From Marinobacterium zhoushanense (GTDB lineage: Bacteria; Pseudomonadota; Gammaproteobacteria; Pseudomonadales; Balneatricaceae): a DNA stretch of 64,000 nt. The stretch spans positions 310,001 through 374,000 of the forward strand of contig NZ_BMIJ01000003.1 in the NCBI RefSeq assembly GCF_014641945.1. Reading direction: 5' to 3'. The notes below the pieces were generated by a model that saw nothing but the letters and a program-made list of their open reading frames with translations, was not told the origin of the DNA and ran no database searches. The translations under genes and the position numbers were made by a program. This document shows positions 8,386 to 18,143 of the stretch, one piece after another (positions within the stretch are counted from its first letter, which is position 1; each line of letters opens with the position of its first letter).

Positions 8386-8967
8386 TCAGCGATGCAGGCC
8401 GTGGTACTCAGGGTTCGGTTGCATATCCACGGCGCTGGCGACACGGTTGGTCATGTTGTAGAAGCCGGCGATGTTGGCGATATCCCAGATCTCGCCATCG
8501 CTGAATCCGGCATCGCGCAGTGCCTGACGGTCGGCTTCAACGATGCGGTCCGGGGTCTCGGTCAGCTTGACTGCAAAATCGAGCATGGCGCGATGGCGCG
8601 GCGACAGCTCGGCGGTGCGGTAGTTCATGACGATCATCTCGCCGAGTTGGGGCGATTCGGCGTATTCACGTACCGCGGCACCATGGGCGACCTGGCAGTA
8701 GTAGCAGCGGTTGCTGGAGGAGACGACGACCGCGATCATCTCCCGCTCCAGCGTCGACAGGCCGCTCTCGCCGAACATAAGTTCGTTATAAAGCTTCGAG
8801 AAAACATCAAGTTGCGTTGGGCTTTGACTGTAAGCCTTGAGTACGTTGGGCACCAGTCCCAGCTTCTCCTCGCAGATCGCGAAGTACTTCTGAAACGCCT
8901 CAGGCAGACGATCCCGCTCCGGGATCGGCAGATCCAATGCCGTGATATGGTCCGGTTGGGTGTACAT
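8386..8967 (-). CDS. Peroxidase-related AhpD/carboxymuconolactone-decarboxylase-like protein
   Basis: A 193-residue all-helical protein of the AhpD-like fold. The redox motif CYYCQVAHG (Cys-x-x-Cys followed by His) is present after VVVSSSNR, as in the 'uncharacterised peroxidase-related enzyme' family. The C-terminus ends with NMTNRVASAVDMQPN, a family feature. It probably reduces peroxides using the CxxC pair, but substrates are not known. It sits 85 bp after liuE and 58 bp before the synthetase start, so is likely co-transcribed; its role in leucine catabolism is not clear. Confidence 0.8.
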   Translation of the reverse strand: MYTQPDHITALDLPIPERDRLPEAFQKYFAICEEKLGLVPNVLKAYSQSPTQLDVFSKLYNELMFGESGLSTLEREMIAVVVSSSNRCYYCQVAHGAAVREYAESPQLGEMIVMNYRTAELSPRHRAMLDFAVKLTETPDRIVEADRQALRDAGFSDGEIWDIANIAGFYNMTNRVASAVDMQPNPEYHGLHR

Positions 8968-9052
8968 GCGATTCTCCCTAGTGTTGGAGGTTTTCAGTTT
9001 TTAAATAGGTGTTTTTGGATTCGCTGTTTTTCGCCAGTTCGGCTCGGTTCGG

Positions 9053-9955
9053 TTAGCTGCAACCCAGCGCTTGCGCCACCCGAGAGGCCGGGGTGCGCCC
9101 GAGCTGTTCGCTGATCCAGCAGCTGGTGGCGACCAGCTTGTCTAGGTCCACTCCGCTGTCGATGCCGAGGCCGTTGAGCAGGTAGAGCACATCCTCGGTG
9201 GCCACGTTGCCGGAGGCACCTTTGGCATAGGGGCAGCCGCCGAGGCCAGAGACGGAGGAGTCGATCACCGCGATGCCTTCCTCAACTACGGCATAGAGGT
9301 TGGCCAGTGCCTGTCCGTAGGTGTCATGGAAGTGTGCCGCCAGGTTGCCGACCGGCACCTCGCGGGCGACCGCCTCCAGCATCCGCTTGGCCTTCAGCGG
9401 GGTGCCGACGCCGATGGTGTCGCCGAGCGAGATCTCGTAGCAGCCGAGCTGATACAAGTCGCGGCAGACGCCTGCCACCTGCACCGGCGCGATCTCCCCG
9501 GCGTAGGGGCAACCGAGCACGGTGGAGACGTAGCCACGCACTGGCACGCCCGCATCACGGGCGCGCTCGATCAGCGGCGCGAAGCGCTCCAGACTTTCGG
9601 CGATGGAGCAGTTGATGTTCTTCTGCGTAAACGCATCGGAAGCGGCCGTGAACACGGCGACCTCCGACACGTTGGCGGCCAGCGCCGCCTCCAGCCCCTT
9701 GAGGTTGGGCGTCAGCGCGCTGTAGATCACGCCGGGGCGGCGGTCGATACGCGCCATCACCTCGGCGCCATCGGCCATCTGCGGCACCCATTTCGGCGAT
9801 ACGAAGCTGGCCGCTTCGATATGGCGCAGGCCGGCGTCGGCCAGACGCTCGACCAGCTCCACCTTGATCGCGGTGGAGATCACCGCGCCCGGCTCATTCT
9901 GCAAGCCGTCGCGGGGGCCGACCTCGACCAGGCGTACCTGTTGCGGAAAAGCCAT
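9053..9955 (-). CDS. liuE: Hydroxymethylglutaryl-CoA lyase
   Basis: A 300-residue TIM-barrel lyase that splits HMG-CoA into acetoacetate and acetyl-CoA, the last step of leucine breakdown. The N-terminal VEVGPRDGLQNE carries the catalytic Arg-Asp pair and metal ligand; AAHFHDTYGQALAN supplies the metal-binding His residues; GLGGCPYAKGASGNVATED holds the catalytic Cys loop. Length is normal for bacterial enzymes. Its ATG shares one base with the stop of liuD (TGATG), so the two are translationally coupled. Confidence 0.95.
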   Translation of the reverse strand: MAFPQQVRLVEVGPRDGLQNEPGAVISTAIKVELVERLADAGLRHIEAASFVSPKWVPQMADGAEVMARIDRRPGVIYSALTPNLKGLEAALAANVSEVAVFTAASDAFTQKNINCSIAESLERFAPLIERARDAGVPVRGYVSTVLGCPYAGEIAPVQVAGVCRDLYQLGCYEISLGDTIGVGTPLKAKRMLEAVAREVPVGNLAAHFHDTYGQALANLYAVVEEGIAVIDSSVSGLGGCPYAKGASGNVATEDVLYLLNGLGIDSGVDLDKLVATSCWISEQLGRTPASRVAQALGCS

Positions 9956-11949
9956 CAGGCGGCCTCCTCGTCGCCGGAGGCCAACGCGATCAACGCGTCA
10001 CCCTCTTTGACCAGCTCGCCCTCGGTGAAGAAGATATCGCTGACGCAACCGTCATGGGGCGCGTGGATGCTGTGCTCCATCTTCATCGCTTCCATAACCA
10101 CCAGGGTCTGGCCGGCTTCCACCTGCTGCCCCTTGCTGACCAGTACCGCCACCACGGCGCCGTTCATCGGTGCTGACAGCGAGCCCGCCGTGCCCTGATC
10201 GGATTCGGCGAAGGTGTCACGGTGTTGGCGGCAGCTGAACTGGTCGCCCTCGTGGAACAGCGTCAGGTTGTCGCCATCCTGGTAGCCGTGCAGCGTCAGC
10301 CGGTGGCCGTCGACCACCAGATTCAGCGCATCCCTGTCGAGCTGGGCGCTGACACGGTGGCTGGCGCCGTCGAGGGTGATCTCGTACTCCTCCTGCAACT
10401 CGCGCACGCTGAGCTGATGGATGGTCTCGCCGACCACCAGTTTCAGCGGACGGGCGTATTCGGAGTTCAGCCGCCAGCCGTTCTGGGCGGAGAAGGGGGA
10501 GTGCTCGTCGCCGCGGATGCGGTCACCCTTGCGCGCCAGCTCCAGGAACCAGGCGGCTGCGCTGACCAGGCAGCGGTCCTGGTCGAGACGGCCCGGTGCA
10601 AACAGCAGCTCGCGGTGGCGCTCGATAAAGCCGGTATCCAGCTGCGCCTCGCGGAACGGGGCGGCATCGGCCAGGCGGTGCAGGAAGCGGGTGTTGGTTT
10701 TCAGCCCGCCGATACGGTACTGCTCCAGCGCCTGCACCAGGCGGTTGATCGCCGCTTCGCGGTTATCGTCCCAGACGATCAGTTTGGCGATCATCGGGTC
10801 GTAGTAGACGCTGACCTCGTCACCCTCGATGACGCCGGTGTCGACGCGCACATGGGCGTTCTCATCCGGTGTGCGCAGGTAGCGCAGGGTGCCGGTGGCG
10901 GGTAGGAATTCCTGATCCGGATCCTCGGCGTAGATACGCGCTTCCAGGGCATGGCCGCGGATCTTGATCTGATCCTGTTTGAGCGGAAGTTCGTCGCCAT
11001 CGGCCACGCGCAGCTGCCATTCGACCAGATCGAGGCCGGTGATCATCTCGGTGACCGGGTGCTCCACCTGCAGGCGGGTGTTCATCTCCATGAAGTAAAA
11101 GGAGCCGTCCACGTCATAGAGGAATTCGACGGTGCCGGCGCCGACATAGTCGATCGCCTGTGCCGCGCGTACGGCGGCTTCACCCATGGCACGGCGTGTT
11201 TCGTCGGACAGGCCCGGTGCCGGAGCTTCCTCGATCACCTTCTGGTGGCGGCGCTGTACCGAGCAGTCGCGCTCGGCCAGGTAGACGCCGTTGCCCTGGC
11301 TGTCGCAGAACACCTGGATCTCCACGTGGCGCGGCTGGGTCAGGTACCTCTCGATCAGCATGTCCGGGTTGCCGAAGGCGTTTTTCGCCTCGCGGCAGGC
11401 GGAGGTCAGCGCCTCGTCGAACTGCTTCAGCGACTCGACCACGCGCATCCCTTTGCCGCCACCACCGGCGACCGCTTTCAGTAGCAGCGGGAAGCCGCAC
11501 TTTTCCGCCTCTCTCTTCAGCGTGTCCGGTGATTGGTCGTCACCGTGGTAGCCCGGTACCAGCGGCACGCCGGCGGTCTCCATGATCGCCTTGGCAGCGG
11601 ACTTGGAGCCCATCGCGGCAATAGCGCTGGAGGGCGGGCCGATGAAGACGATGCCGTTACGCTCGCAGGCGTTGGCGAACTCAGTGTTTTCGGACAGGAA
11701 ACCGTAGCCGGGGTGGACCGCCTGGGCGCCGGATTCCTTGCAGATCTCGATAATGCGCTCAGCGCGCAGGTAGCTTTCGCTGGTGGGGGCCGGGCCAAGC
11801 AGGAAGGCTTCGTCGGCCATCGCCACGTGGCGGGCGTTGCGGTCAGCTTCGGAGTAGACCGCGACACACTTGATACCGAGGCGGTGCGCGGTCTTGATAA
11901 CCCTGCAAGCGATCTCGCCGCGGTTCGCGATTAGTATTTTATTGAACAT
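9955..11949 (-). CDS. liuD: Methylcrotonyl-CoA carboxylase, biotin-carrying alpha subunit
   Basis: A 664-residue subunit combining biotin carboxylase (from MFNKILIANRGEIACRV, with the Gly-rich ATP loop KAVAGGGGKGMRVV and EMNTRLQVEHPVTE) and a C-terminal biotinyl domain with VMEAMKMEH, where the Lys carries biotin. With liuB it carboxylates 3-methylcrotonyl-CoA. I set the start at ATG 11949 because the family opens with this motif. The first 11 codons are duplicated 121 bp upstream, with the same amino acids but mostly different codons (see the leader ORF). The stop overlaps liuE. Confidence 0.95.
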   Translation of the reverse strand: MFNKILIANRGEIACRVIKTAHRLGIKCVAVYSEADRNARHVAMADEAFLLGPAPTSESYLRAERIIEICKESGAQAVHPGYGFLSENTEFANACERNGIVFIGPPSSAIAAMGSKSAAKAIMETAGVPLVPGYHGDDQSPDTLKREAEKCGFPLLLKAVAGGGGKGMRVVESLKQFDEALTSACREAKNAFGNPDMLIERYLTQPRHVEIQVFCDSQGNGVYLAERDCSVQRRHQKVIEEAPAPGLSDETRRAMGEAAVRAAQAIDYVGAGTVEFLYDVDGSFYFMEMNTRLQVEHPVTEMITGLDLVEWQLRVADGDELPLKQDQIKIRGHALEARIYAEDPDQEFLPATGTLRYLRTPDENAHVRVDTGVIEGDEVSVYYDPMIAKLIVWDDNREAAINRLVQALEQYRIGGLKTNTRFLHRLADAAPFREAQLDTGFIERHRELLFAPGRLDQDRCLVSAAAWFLELARKGDRIRGDEHSPFSAQNGWRLNSEYARPLKLVVGETIHQLSVRELQEEYEITLDGASHRVSAQLDRDALNLVVDGHRLTLHGYQDGDNLTLFHEGDQFSCRQHRDTFAESDQGTAGSLSAPMNGAVVAVLVSKGQQVEAGQTLVVMEAMKMEHSIHAPHDGCVSDIFFTEGELVKEGDALIALASGDEEAA

Positions 11950-12070
11950 TGGTAGTCTCCGCGTCGAGATCGTTTGCACGCGCTGCGCGCGTCGGCAGTC
12001 GATTTGGCTTCGCCGCCAGTTGCTGGTGCAACTGGTCACCGCGGTTAGCTATCAGAATCTTGTTAAACAT
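11939..12070 (-). CDS. 43-codon leader ORF that repeats the liuD N-terminus
   Basis: ATG 12070 lies 5 bp after the liuC stop, exactly where liuD would be expected to start. It encodes MFNKILIANRG, identical to the start of LiuD, then a different sequence (DQLHQQLAAKP...). The frame ends at a TAA (11941-11939) inside the first codons of the real liuD, so the two overlap by 11 bases. Eight of the ten codons after ATG differ from those in liuD, all synonymously. The intervening DNA contains two hairpins: CCAGTTGC/GCAACTGG and ACGCGC/GCGCGT. It may be a relic of an insertion or a coupling leader. Whether the peptide matters is unknown. Confidence 0.5.
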   Translation of the reverse strand: MFNKILIANRGDQLHQQLAAKPNRLPTRAARANDLDAETTNVQ

Positions 12071-12075
12071 GATGC

Positions 12076-12870
12076 TTATTCCTCGACCCAGTTGGGCTGA
12101 CGCTTGTTCAGGAAGGCGCTCAGCCCCTCCTGACCCTCGGCGCTGACGCGGATATCGGCGATGCGCCGGGCGGTGTCGTCGATCACCGCCTGGTCGATCG
12201 GTTTCTGGCTCACGGCGTAGATCAGCCGTTTCGCTTCCGCAATCCCCTGTGGGCTGTTGCGGCGCAATTGAGTCAGCAGGCTGTTCGCGATCTCGGCCAG
12301 CTGCTCCATGCTTTCGGCCAGTTCATGTACCAGGCCGAACTGCTGGGCGGTGGCGGCATCGAACGGCTCTGCAGTGATAAAGTAACGCCTTGCCTGGCGC
12401 TCGCCGATGGCGCGTACCACGTAGGGGCTGATCACGGCCGGGATCAGGCCGATCTTCACCTCGGACAGGCAGAAGCGGGTTTCGCGTGTGGCGATGACGA
12501 TATCGCAGCAGGCGGCAAGGCCAACGGCGCCGCCGTAGGCCGCGCCCTGCACCAGTGCCAGCGTCGGCTTGGAGTGGTTGTTTAGCCGCTCCATCAGCCG
12601 TGCCAGCTGGCCGGCGTCCTCCAGGTTCTGTTGATGGCTGTTCTGCGCCATCCGTTTCATCCAGGCCAGGTCGGCACCGGCCGAGAAGTTCTTGCCGTTG
12701 GCGCGCAGGACCAGTGCCCGCACCGCCGGATCACGGTCGGTGGTTTCGAGCGCGTCGATGATCTGCGCGATCATGCTGTCATCGAAGGCGTTGTGTACCT
12801 CGGTACGGTTCAGCGTCAGCCAGGCAACGCCCTGGGCGTCGCGGGTGAGTTCTATGTACTGTGCTGTCAT
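12076..12870 (-). CDS. liuC: Methylglutaconyl-CoA hydratase
   Basis: A 264-residue crotonase-fold enzyme that hydrates 3-methylglutaconyl-CoA to HMG-CoA. The oxyanion-hole segments FSAGADLAWMKRM and ALVQGAAYGGAVGLAACCDI are intact, and CLSEVKIGLIPAVISPYV carries the usual catalytic region. The N-terminal LTLNRTEVHNAFDD is typical. It lies between liuB and liuD in the canonical order with a 12-bp gap to liuB. Assignment to this step rests on context as well as similarity. Confidence 0.93.
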   Translation of the reverse strand: MTAQYIELTRDAQGVAWLTLNRTEVHNAFDDSMIAQIIDALETTDRDPAVRALVLRANGKNFSAGADLAWMKRMAQNSHQQNLEDAGQLARLMERLNNHSKPTLALVQGAAYGGAVGLAACCDIVIATRETRFCLSEVKIGLIPAVISPYVVRAIGERQARRYFITAEPFDAATAQQFGLVHELAESMEQLAEIANSLLTQLRRNSPQGIAEAKRLIYAVSQKPIDQAVIDDTARRIADIRVSAEGQEGLSAFLNKRQPNWVEE

Positions 12871-12882
12871 CTCAAGCCCTCC

Positions 12883-14490
<1,608 letters not shown>

Positions 14491-14572
14491 AGCGTTCTCC
14501 CGAAGTTATCGTTTTTGTGCGGGCCGTATTGGGCTTAGCATAAGTTGGTTCAGTCTGAACTGGTCTATAGGC

Positions 14573-15739
14573 TCAGTTGTTCAGGAACAGCTCGCGCCCG
14601 ATCAGCATGCGGCGGATCTCCGAGGTGCCGGCACCGATCTCGTACAGCTTGGCGTCGCGCAGCAGACGTCCGGTCGGGAATTCGTTGATGTAGCCGTTAC
14701 CGCCCAACAGCTGGATCGCATCCAGTGCCAGCTTGGTGGCGTTCTCCGCTGAGTACAGTATGGCGCCGGCGCAGTCCTTGCGGCTGGTCTCGCCACGCTC
14801 GGCGGCACGGGAGACGGTGTAGATGTAAGACTTGGACGCGTTCAACAGGGTGTACATGTCGGCCAGTTTGCCCTGCACCAGTTCGAACTCGCCGATCGCC
14901 TTGCCGAACTGCTGGCGGTCGCGGCAGTAGGGCACAACGATATCCATCGCCGCCTGCATGATTCCCAGCGGACCCCCGGACAGCACCAGACGCTCATAGT
15001 CAAGGCCGCTCATCAGTACGCGCACGCCGCCGTTGAGCTCACCGAGGATGTTCTCCTTCGGTACCGGGCAATCCTGAAACACCAGTTCGCAGGTGTTGGA
15101 GCCGCGCATACCGAGCTTGTCGAGTTTCTGATGACGGGAGAAACCGGGGAAGTCACGCTCGACGATGAACGCGGTGATGCCGCGCGGACCGGCATGAAGG
15201 TCGGTCTTGGCGTAGATCACGTAGGTGTGGGCGTCAGGACCGTTGGTGATCCACATCTTGTTGCCATTGAGCAGATAGTGGTCGCCGTTGTCGCGGGCGT
15301 GCAGCTTCATCGACACCACGTCGGAGCCGGCGTTGGGCTCGGACATCGCCAGCGCGCCGATATGCTCTCCGCTAATCAGCTTGGGCAGGTATTTCTGCTT
15401 CTGCTCTTCGGTACCGTTGCGGTGGATCTGGTTGACGCAGAGGTTAGAGTGCGCTCCGTAGGAGAGGCCCACCGACGCGGAGGCGCGGCTGATCTCCTCC
15501 ATGGCGATGACATGGGCCAGGTAACCCATGTCGACACCGCCGTACTCCTCTTTAACAGTGATGCCGAGCAGGCCCATATCGCCGAACTTCCGCCACAGAT
15601 CGTTGGGGAAGGCGTTTTCACGGTCGATCTCTTCAGCACGCGGGGCGATCTCGCGGCTGGCGAAGGTGTTGATCTGCTCGCGCAGCATGTCGAGGGTTTC
15701 GCCGAGGCCGAAGTTAAGGCTGGTGAACTCTGAAATCAT
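14573..15739 (-). CDS. liuA: Isovaleryl-CoA dehydrogenase
   Basis: A 388-residue FAD acyl-CoA dehydrogenase. Visible signatures are [16 protein letters not shown] (FAD and substrate site), [10 protein letters not shown], and the C-terminal [42 protein letters not shown]. It oxidises isovaleryl-CoA to 3-methylcrotonyl-CoA, passing electrons to ETF. It is the first enzyme gene after liuR and heads the canonical liuABCDE order. The LiuR operator lies upstream of liuR, so the operon is probably read through from there. Confidence 0.95.
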   Translation of the reverse strand: MISEFTSLNFGLGETLDMLREQINTFASREIAPRAEEIDRENAFPNDLWRKFGDMGLLGITVKEEYGGVDMGYLAHVIAMEEISRASASVGLSYGAHSNLCVNQIHRNGTEEQKQKYLPKLISGEHIGALAMSEPNAGSDVVSMKLHARDNGDHYLLNGNKMWITNGPDAHTYVIYAKTDLHAGPRGITAFIVERDFPGFSRHQKLDKLGMRGSNTCELVFQDCPVPKENILGELNGGVRVLMSGLDYERLVLSGGPLGIMQAAMDIVVPYCRDRQQFGKAIGEFELVQGKLADMYTLLNASKSYIYTVSRAAERGETSRKDCAGAILYSAENATKLALDAIQLLGGNGYINEFPTGRLLRDAKLYEIGAGTSEIRRMLIGRELFLNN

Positions 15740-15808
15740 CGTTTTTTACCTGTCTGTATTGCTTTGAAAACCGTATGGCAACCCGCTATCCGGCTGCTTT
15801 CAGGTGTC

Positions 15809-16219
15809 CTAGCTGGCTTTTTGTTTTTGTGTCCGTAACTCGTCTAAAGCGTCGCGGCAGCGGCGCTCTGCGTTGTCCAGTTCCAGTTGCACCATCGCGA
15901 TATCTTTCAACTGCTGATCAAGCTCGGCGCGTTTCTGGTGAATGATCTCCATCAGCAGGTTGAGCTGCTTTTGGCTGCCACTGGGGGTCTCGTCCCAGAG
16001 TGAAAACAGGTCGCGGATCTCGGCGAGGGAGAATCCCAGGCGCTTGCCGCGCAGGATCAGCTTCATTCGGACCCGGTCCTGGCGGCTATAGATGCGGGTC
16101 TGGCCACGACGTGTCGGATGCAACAGTCCCTGGTCTTCGTAGAAGCGGATGCTGCGAGTGGTGACATCGAACTCGCTGGCCAGCTCGCTGATGGAGTAGC
16201 TGTTTTGTTTAGGTGCCAT
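15809..16219 (-). CDS. liuR: MerR-family regulator of leucine catabolism
   Basis: A 136-residue MerR-type activator/repressor. The N-terminal winged helix (SISELASEFDVTTRSIRFYEDQGLL, then RRGQTRIYSRQDRVRMKLI) is followed by a dimerising coiled coil rich in Leu, Glu and Gln (about residues 80-125). There is no extra effector domain, as in LiuR; branched-chain acyl-CoA intermediates are thought to be its signals. A perfect 16-bp palindrome of the LiuR type is 45 bp upstream of its ATG, which implies autoregulation. Confidence 0.92.
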   Translation of the reverse strand: MAPKQNSYSISELASEFDVTTRSIRFYEDQGLLHPTRRGQTRIYSRQDRVRMKLILRGKRLGFSLAEIRDLFSLWDETPSGSQKQLNLLMEIIHQKRAELDQQLKDIAMVQLELDNAERRCRDALDELRTQKQKAS

Positions 16220-16263
16220 TGTCCCGTTCGTTTCCTTGCGCTTTTTATTCAGGCTAGAGGAAG

Positions 16264-16279
16264 TTTACGTTAACGTAAA
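16264..16279. promoter_or_regulatory. LiuR operator 1
   Basis: TTTACGTTAACGTAAA is a perfect 16-bp palindrome and fits the known LiuR binding pattern (TTACGT-ACGTAA core). It lies 45 bp upstream of liuR and probably controls liuR-liuABCDE. Confidence 0.85.
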
Positions 16280-16314
16280 GCAAAAATAAGGGTATACACC
16301 TATTCGTAATCATT

Positions 16315-16334
16315 GGTTACATTTGTATGTAACC
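16315..16334. promoter_or_regulatory. Unassigned 20-bp inverted repeat in the liuR-livG intergenic region
   Basis: GGTTACATTTGTATGTAACC has perfect 8-bp arms around TTGT. It does not match the LiuR motif. It may be the operator of a second regulator acting on one or both divergent units. Confidence 0.5.
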
Positions 16335-16443
16335 TATTGATATTAAAAATTCTATGTGGTGATATTTGGCGAAAAACAGGGGTGTATTAGACTAAAGTCG
16401 TACTGGTAACTGCGTATTCGTGGTTGTTAAGTTCGGTTCCGAG

Positions 16444-16459
16444 CTTACGTTGACGTAAG
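16444..16459. promoter_or_regulatory. LiuR-like operator 2, upstream of the transporter operon
   Basis: CTTACGTTGACGTAAG keeps the TTACGT and ACGTAA half-sites with a single central mismatch. It lies 63 bp upstream of livG, suggesting that LiuR also controls amino-acid uptake. Confidence 0.75.
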
Positions 16460-16486
16460 CGACGTTCCGGGCGTTTTAGCCTGGTG

Positions 16487-16508
16487 AAAATAACAATAAG
16501 AACACAGG
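16487..16508 (+). promoter_or_regulatory. AANAANAA-type leader motif before livG
   Basis: AAAATAACAATAAGAACACAGG precedes the livG start by about 14 bp and combines the A-rich AANAANAA pattern with the ribosome site region. Similar tracts recur in this catabolic region; an Hfq-type control is only inferred. Confidence 0.35.
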
Positions 16509-16521
16509 TTCCGATTACGAC

Positions 16522-17343
16522 ATGAGTACCGACTACGTACTACAAACCACTGATCTGGTTAAGGAGTTCAAGGGCTTTACCGCCGTTGACGACGTCAGTC
16601 TCAATATCGAACGAGGAAGCATCCACGCCTTGATCGGCCCCAATGGGGCGGGCAAGACCACGGTGTTCAACCTGCTGACCAAGTTCCTCAGTCCGACCCG
16701 CGGTCGGATTCTCTATAACGGACGCGATATCACGGCGATGAAACCGGCCTCTGTGGCCCGGTTGGGCCTGATCCGTTCGTTCCAGATCTCGGCTGTGTTT
16801 CCCCATCTGACCGTGTTGGAGAACGTGCGCATCGCACTGCAGCGCAAGGAATCCAACAGCTTCCATTTCTGGCGCTCGGAAAAGGTGCTGGAACCGCTGA
16901 ATGCCAAAGCGCTTGAGCTGCTGGATCAGGTGGGACTGGCCGAATTCGCTCGCACGACTACCGTCGACCTTTCTTATGGCCGCAAGCGCGCGCTGGAGAT
17001 CGCCACCACACTGGCGCTGGACCCGGAGCTGATGCTGCTCGACGAGCCGACTCAGGGGATGGGGCACGAGGATGTGGATGTGGTTGCGGCGCTGATCAAG
17101 AAGGTGTCGGCTAACCGCACCATTCTGATGGTCGAGCACAACCTGCATGTGGTGTCCCGTCTGGCCGATCGCATCACGGTGCTGCAGCGCGGTGCGGTGC
17201 TGACCGAAGGCGACTACGACACCGTCTCCGCCGATCCTCGAGTGAAGGAGGCGTATCTCGGTGTTGCCGCCGATGAGCAGGAGGGGGTCGAAGCTGACGC
17301 AACCTCTGGCGAAGTTGAACAACAGGAGAGGGTGACGGCATGA
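16522..17343 (+). CDS. livG: Branched-chain amino acid ABC transporter ATP-binding protein
   Basis: A 273-residue ABC ATPase: Walker A IGPNGAGKTTVFNLL, Q-loop region SFQISAVFPHLTVLENV, signature DLSYGRKRALEIA (a variant of LSGGQ), Walker B LMLLDEPTQGM and switch MVEHNLHVV. The extended C-terminal tail after 245 is acidic and non-conserved. It pairs with the LivF-type ATPase, whose ATG overlaps the livG stop by 4 bases (ATGA). The LiuR-like operator and AT-rich leader upstream indicate it is the first gene of the transporter operon. Confidence 0.93.
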   Translation: MSTDYVLQTTDLVKEFKGFTAVDDVSLNIERGSIHALIGPNGAGKTTVFNLLTKFLSPTRGRILYNGRDITAMKPASVARLGLIRSFQISAVFPHLTVLENVRIALQRKESNSFHFWRSEKVLEPLNAKALELLDQVGLAEFARTTTVDLSYGRKRALEIATTLALDPELMLLDEPTQGMGHEDVDVVAALIKKVSANRTILMVEHNLHVVSRLADRITVLQRGAVLTEGDYDTVSADPRVKEAYLGVAADEQEGVEADATSGEVEQQERVTA

Positions 17344-18050
17344 GCACTTACGGCGAAAAGATCCGCATCAGCGACCTGCACGCTTTCTACGGCGAGTCGC
17401 ACATCCTCCATGGCATCGACCTGAACGTGAAACAGGGTGAGCTGGTGACGCTGCTCGGTCGCAATGGCGCGGGCCGTTCCACGACGCTGCGCTCGATCAT
17501 GAACATGGTTGGCCGTCGCAGCGGGACGATCAATATCAACGGTCGCCAGACCATCGGTATGGCCTCCCATCGCATCGCCCACCTCGGCATCGGCTACTGC
17601 CCCGAGGAGCGCGCCATCTTCTCCAGCCTCAATGTGGAGGAGAACCTGATGCTGCCGCCGGCGGTGCGCAGCGACGGCATGTGCGTAGAGGAGATCTACG
17701 ACATGTTCCCCAATCTGTACGAGCGCCGCTACAGCCAGGGTACCCGCCTCTCCGGCGGTGAGCAGCAGATGCTGGCGCTGGCCCGTATTCTGCGCTCCGG
17801 CGCCAACATACTGCTGCTCGACGAGATCACCGAAGGCCTGGCCCCGGTGATTGTGAAGAAGCTCGGCGAGGTGCTGCAGAAGCTGAAGCAGCGTGGGCTG
17901 ACCATCCTGCTGGTCGAGCAGAATTTCCGTTTCGCGGCGCCGATCGCCGATCGGCACTACGTCATGGAGCATGGCCACATTGTGGAGGAGGTTGGGGCGC
18001 ATGAGCTCGAAGCCCGGGCCGACATGCTGCACACCTATCTGGGCGTTTAG
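17340..18050 (+). CDS. livF: Branched-chain amino acid ABC transporter ATP-binding protein with Arg in Walker A
   Basis: A 236-residue ABC ATPase of the LivF type. Walker A reads GRNGAGRSTT, with Arg in place of the catalytic Lys; I recall this substitution in some LivF-like proteins, but it is still notable. The other motifs are intact: signature RLSGGEQQMLALARIL, Walker B ILLLDEITEGLAP, switch LLVEQNFRFA. It therefore probably still works as the partner of LivG, perhaps with one impaired ATP site. Overlaps livG by 4 bases; followed by the binding-protein gene. Confidence 0.9.
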   Translation: MSTYGEKIRISDLHAFYGESHILHGIDLNVKQGELVTLLGRNGAGRSTTLRSIMNMVGRRSGTININGRQTIGMASHRIAHLGIGYCPEERAIFSSLNVEENLMLPPAVRSDGMCVEEIYDMFPNLYERRYSQGTRLSGGEQQMLALARILRSGANILLLDEITEGLAPVIVKKLGEVLQKLKQRGLTILLVEQNFRFAAPIADRHYVMEHGHIVEEVGAHELEARADMLHTYLGV

Positions 18051-18143
18051 CCCTGTTACACCCGTTCTACCCCTTAGTGTGTTTCACCCCCTTAAGTGCA
18101 ATTTAAGTGCAATAAAAATAAAAACCTCATGGAGGCGAAAAGG

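Noticed and set aside
14547..14561. GGTTCAG/CTGAACT inverted repeat between liuB and liuA
   Set aside because: Short and without a match to known operators; could be chance.
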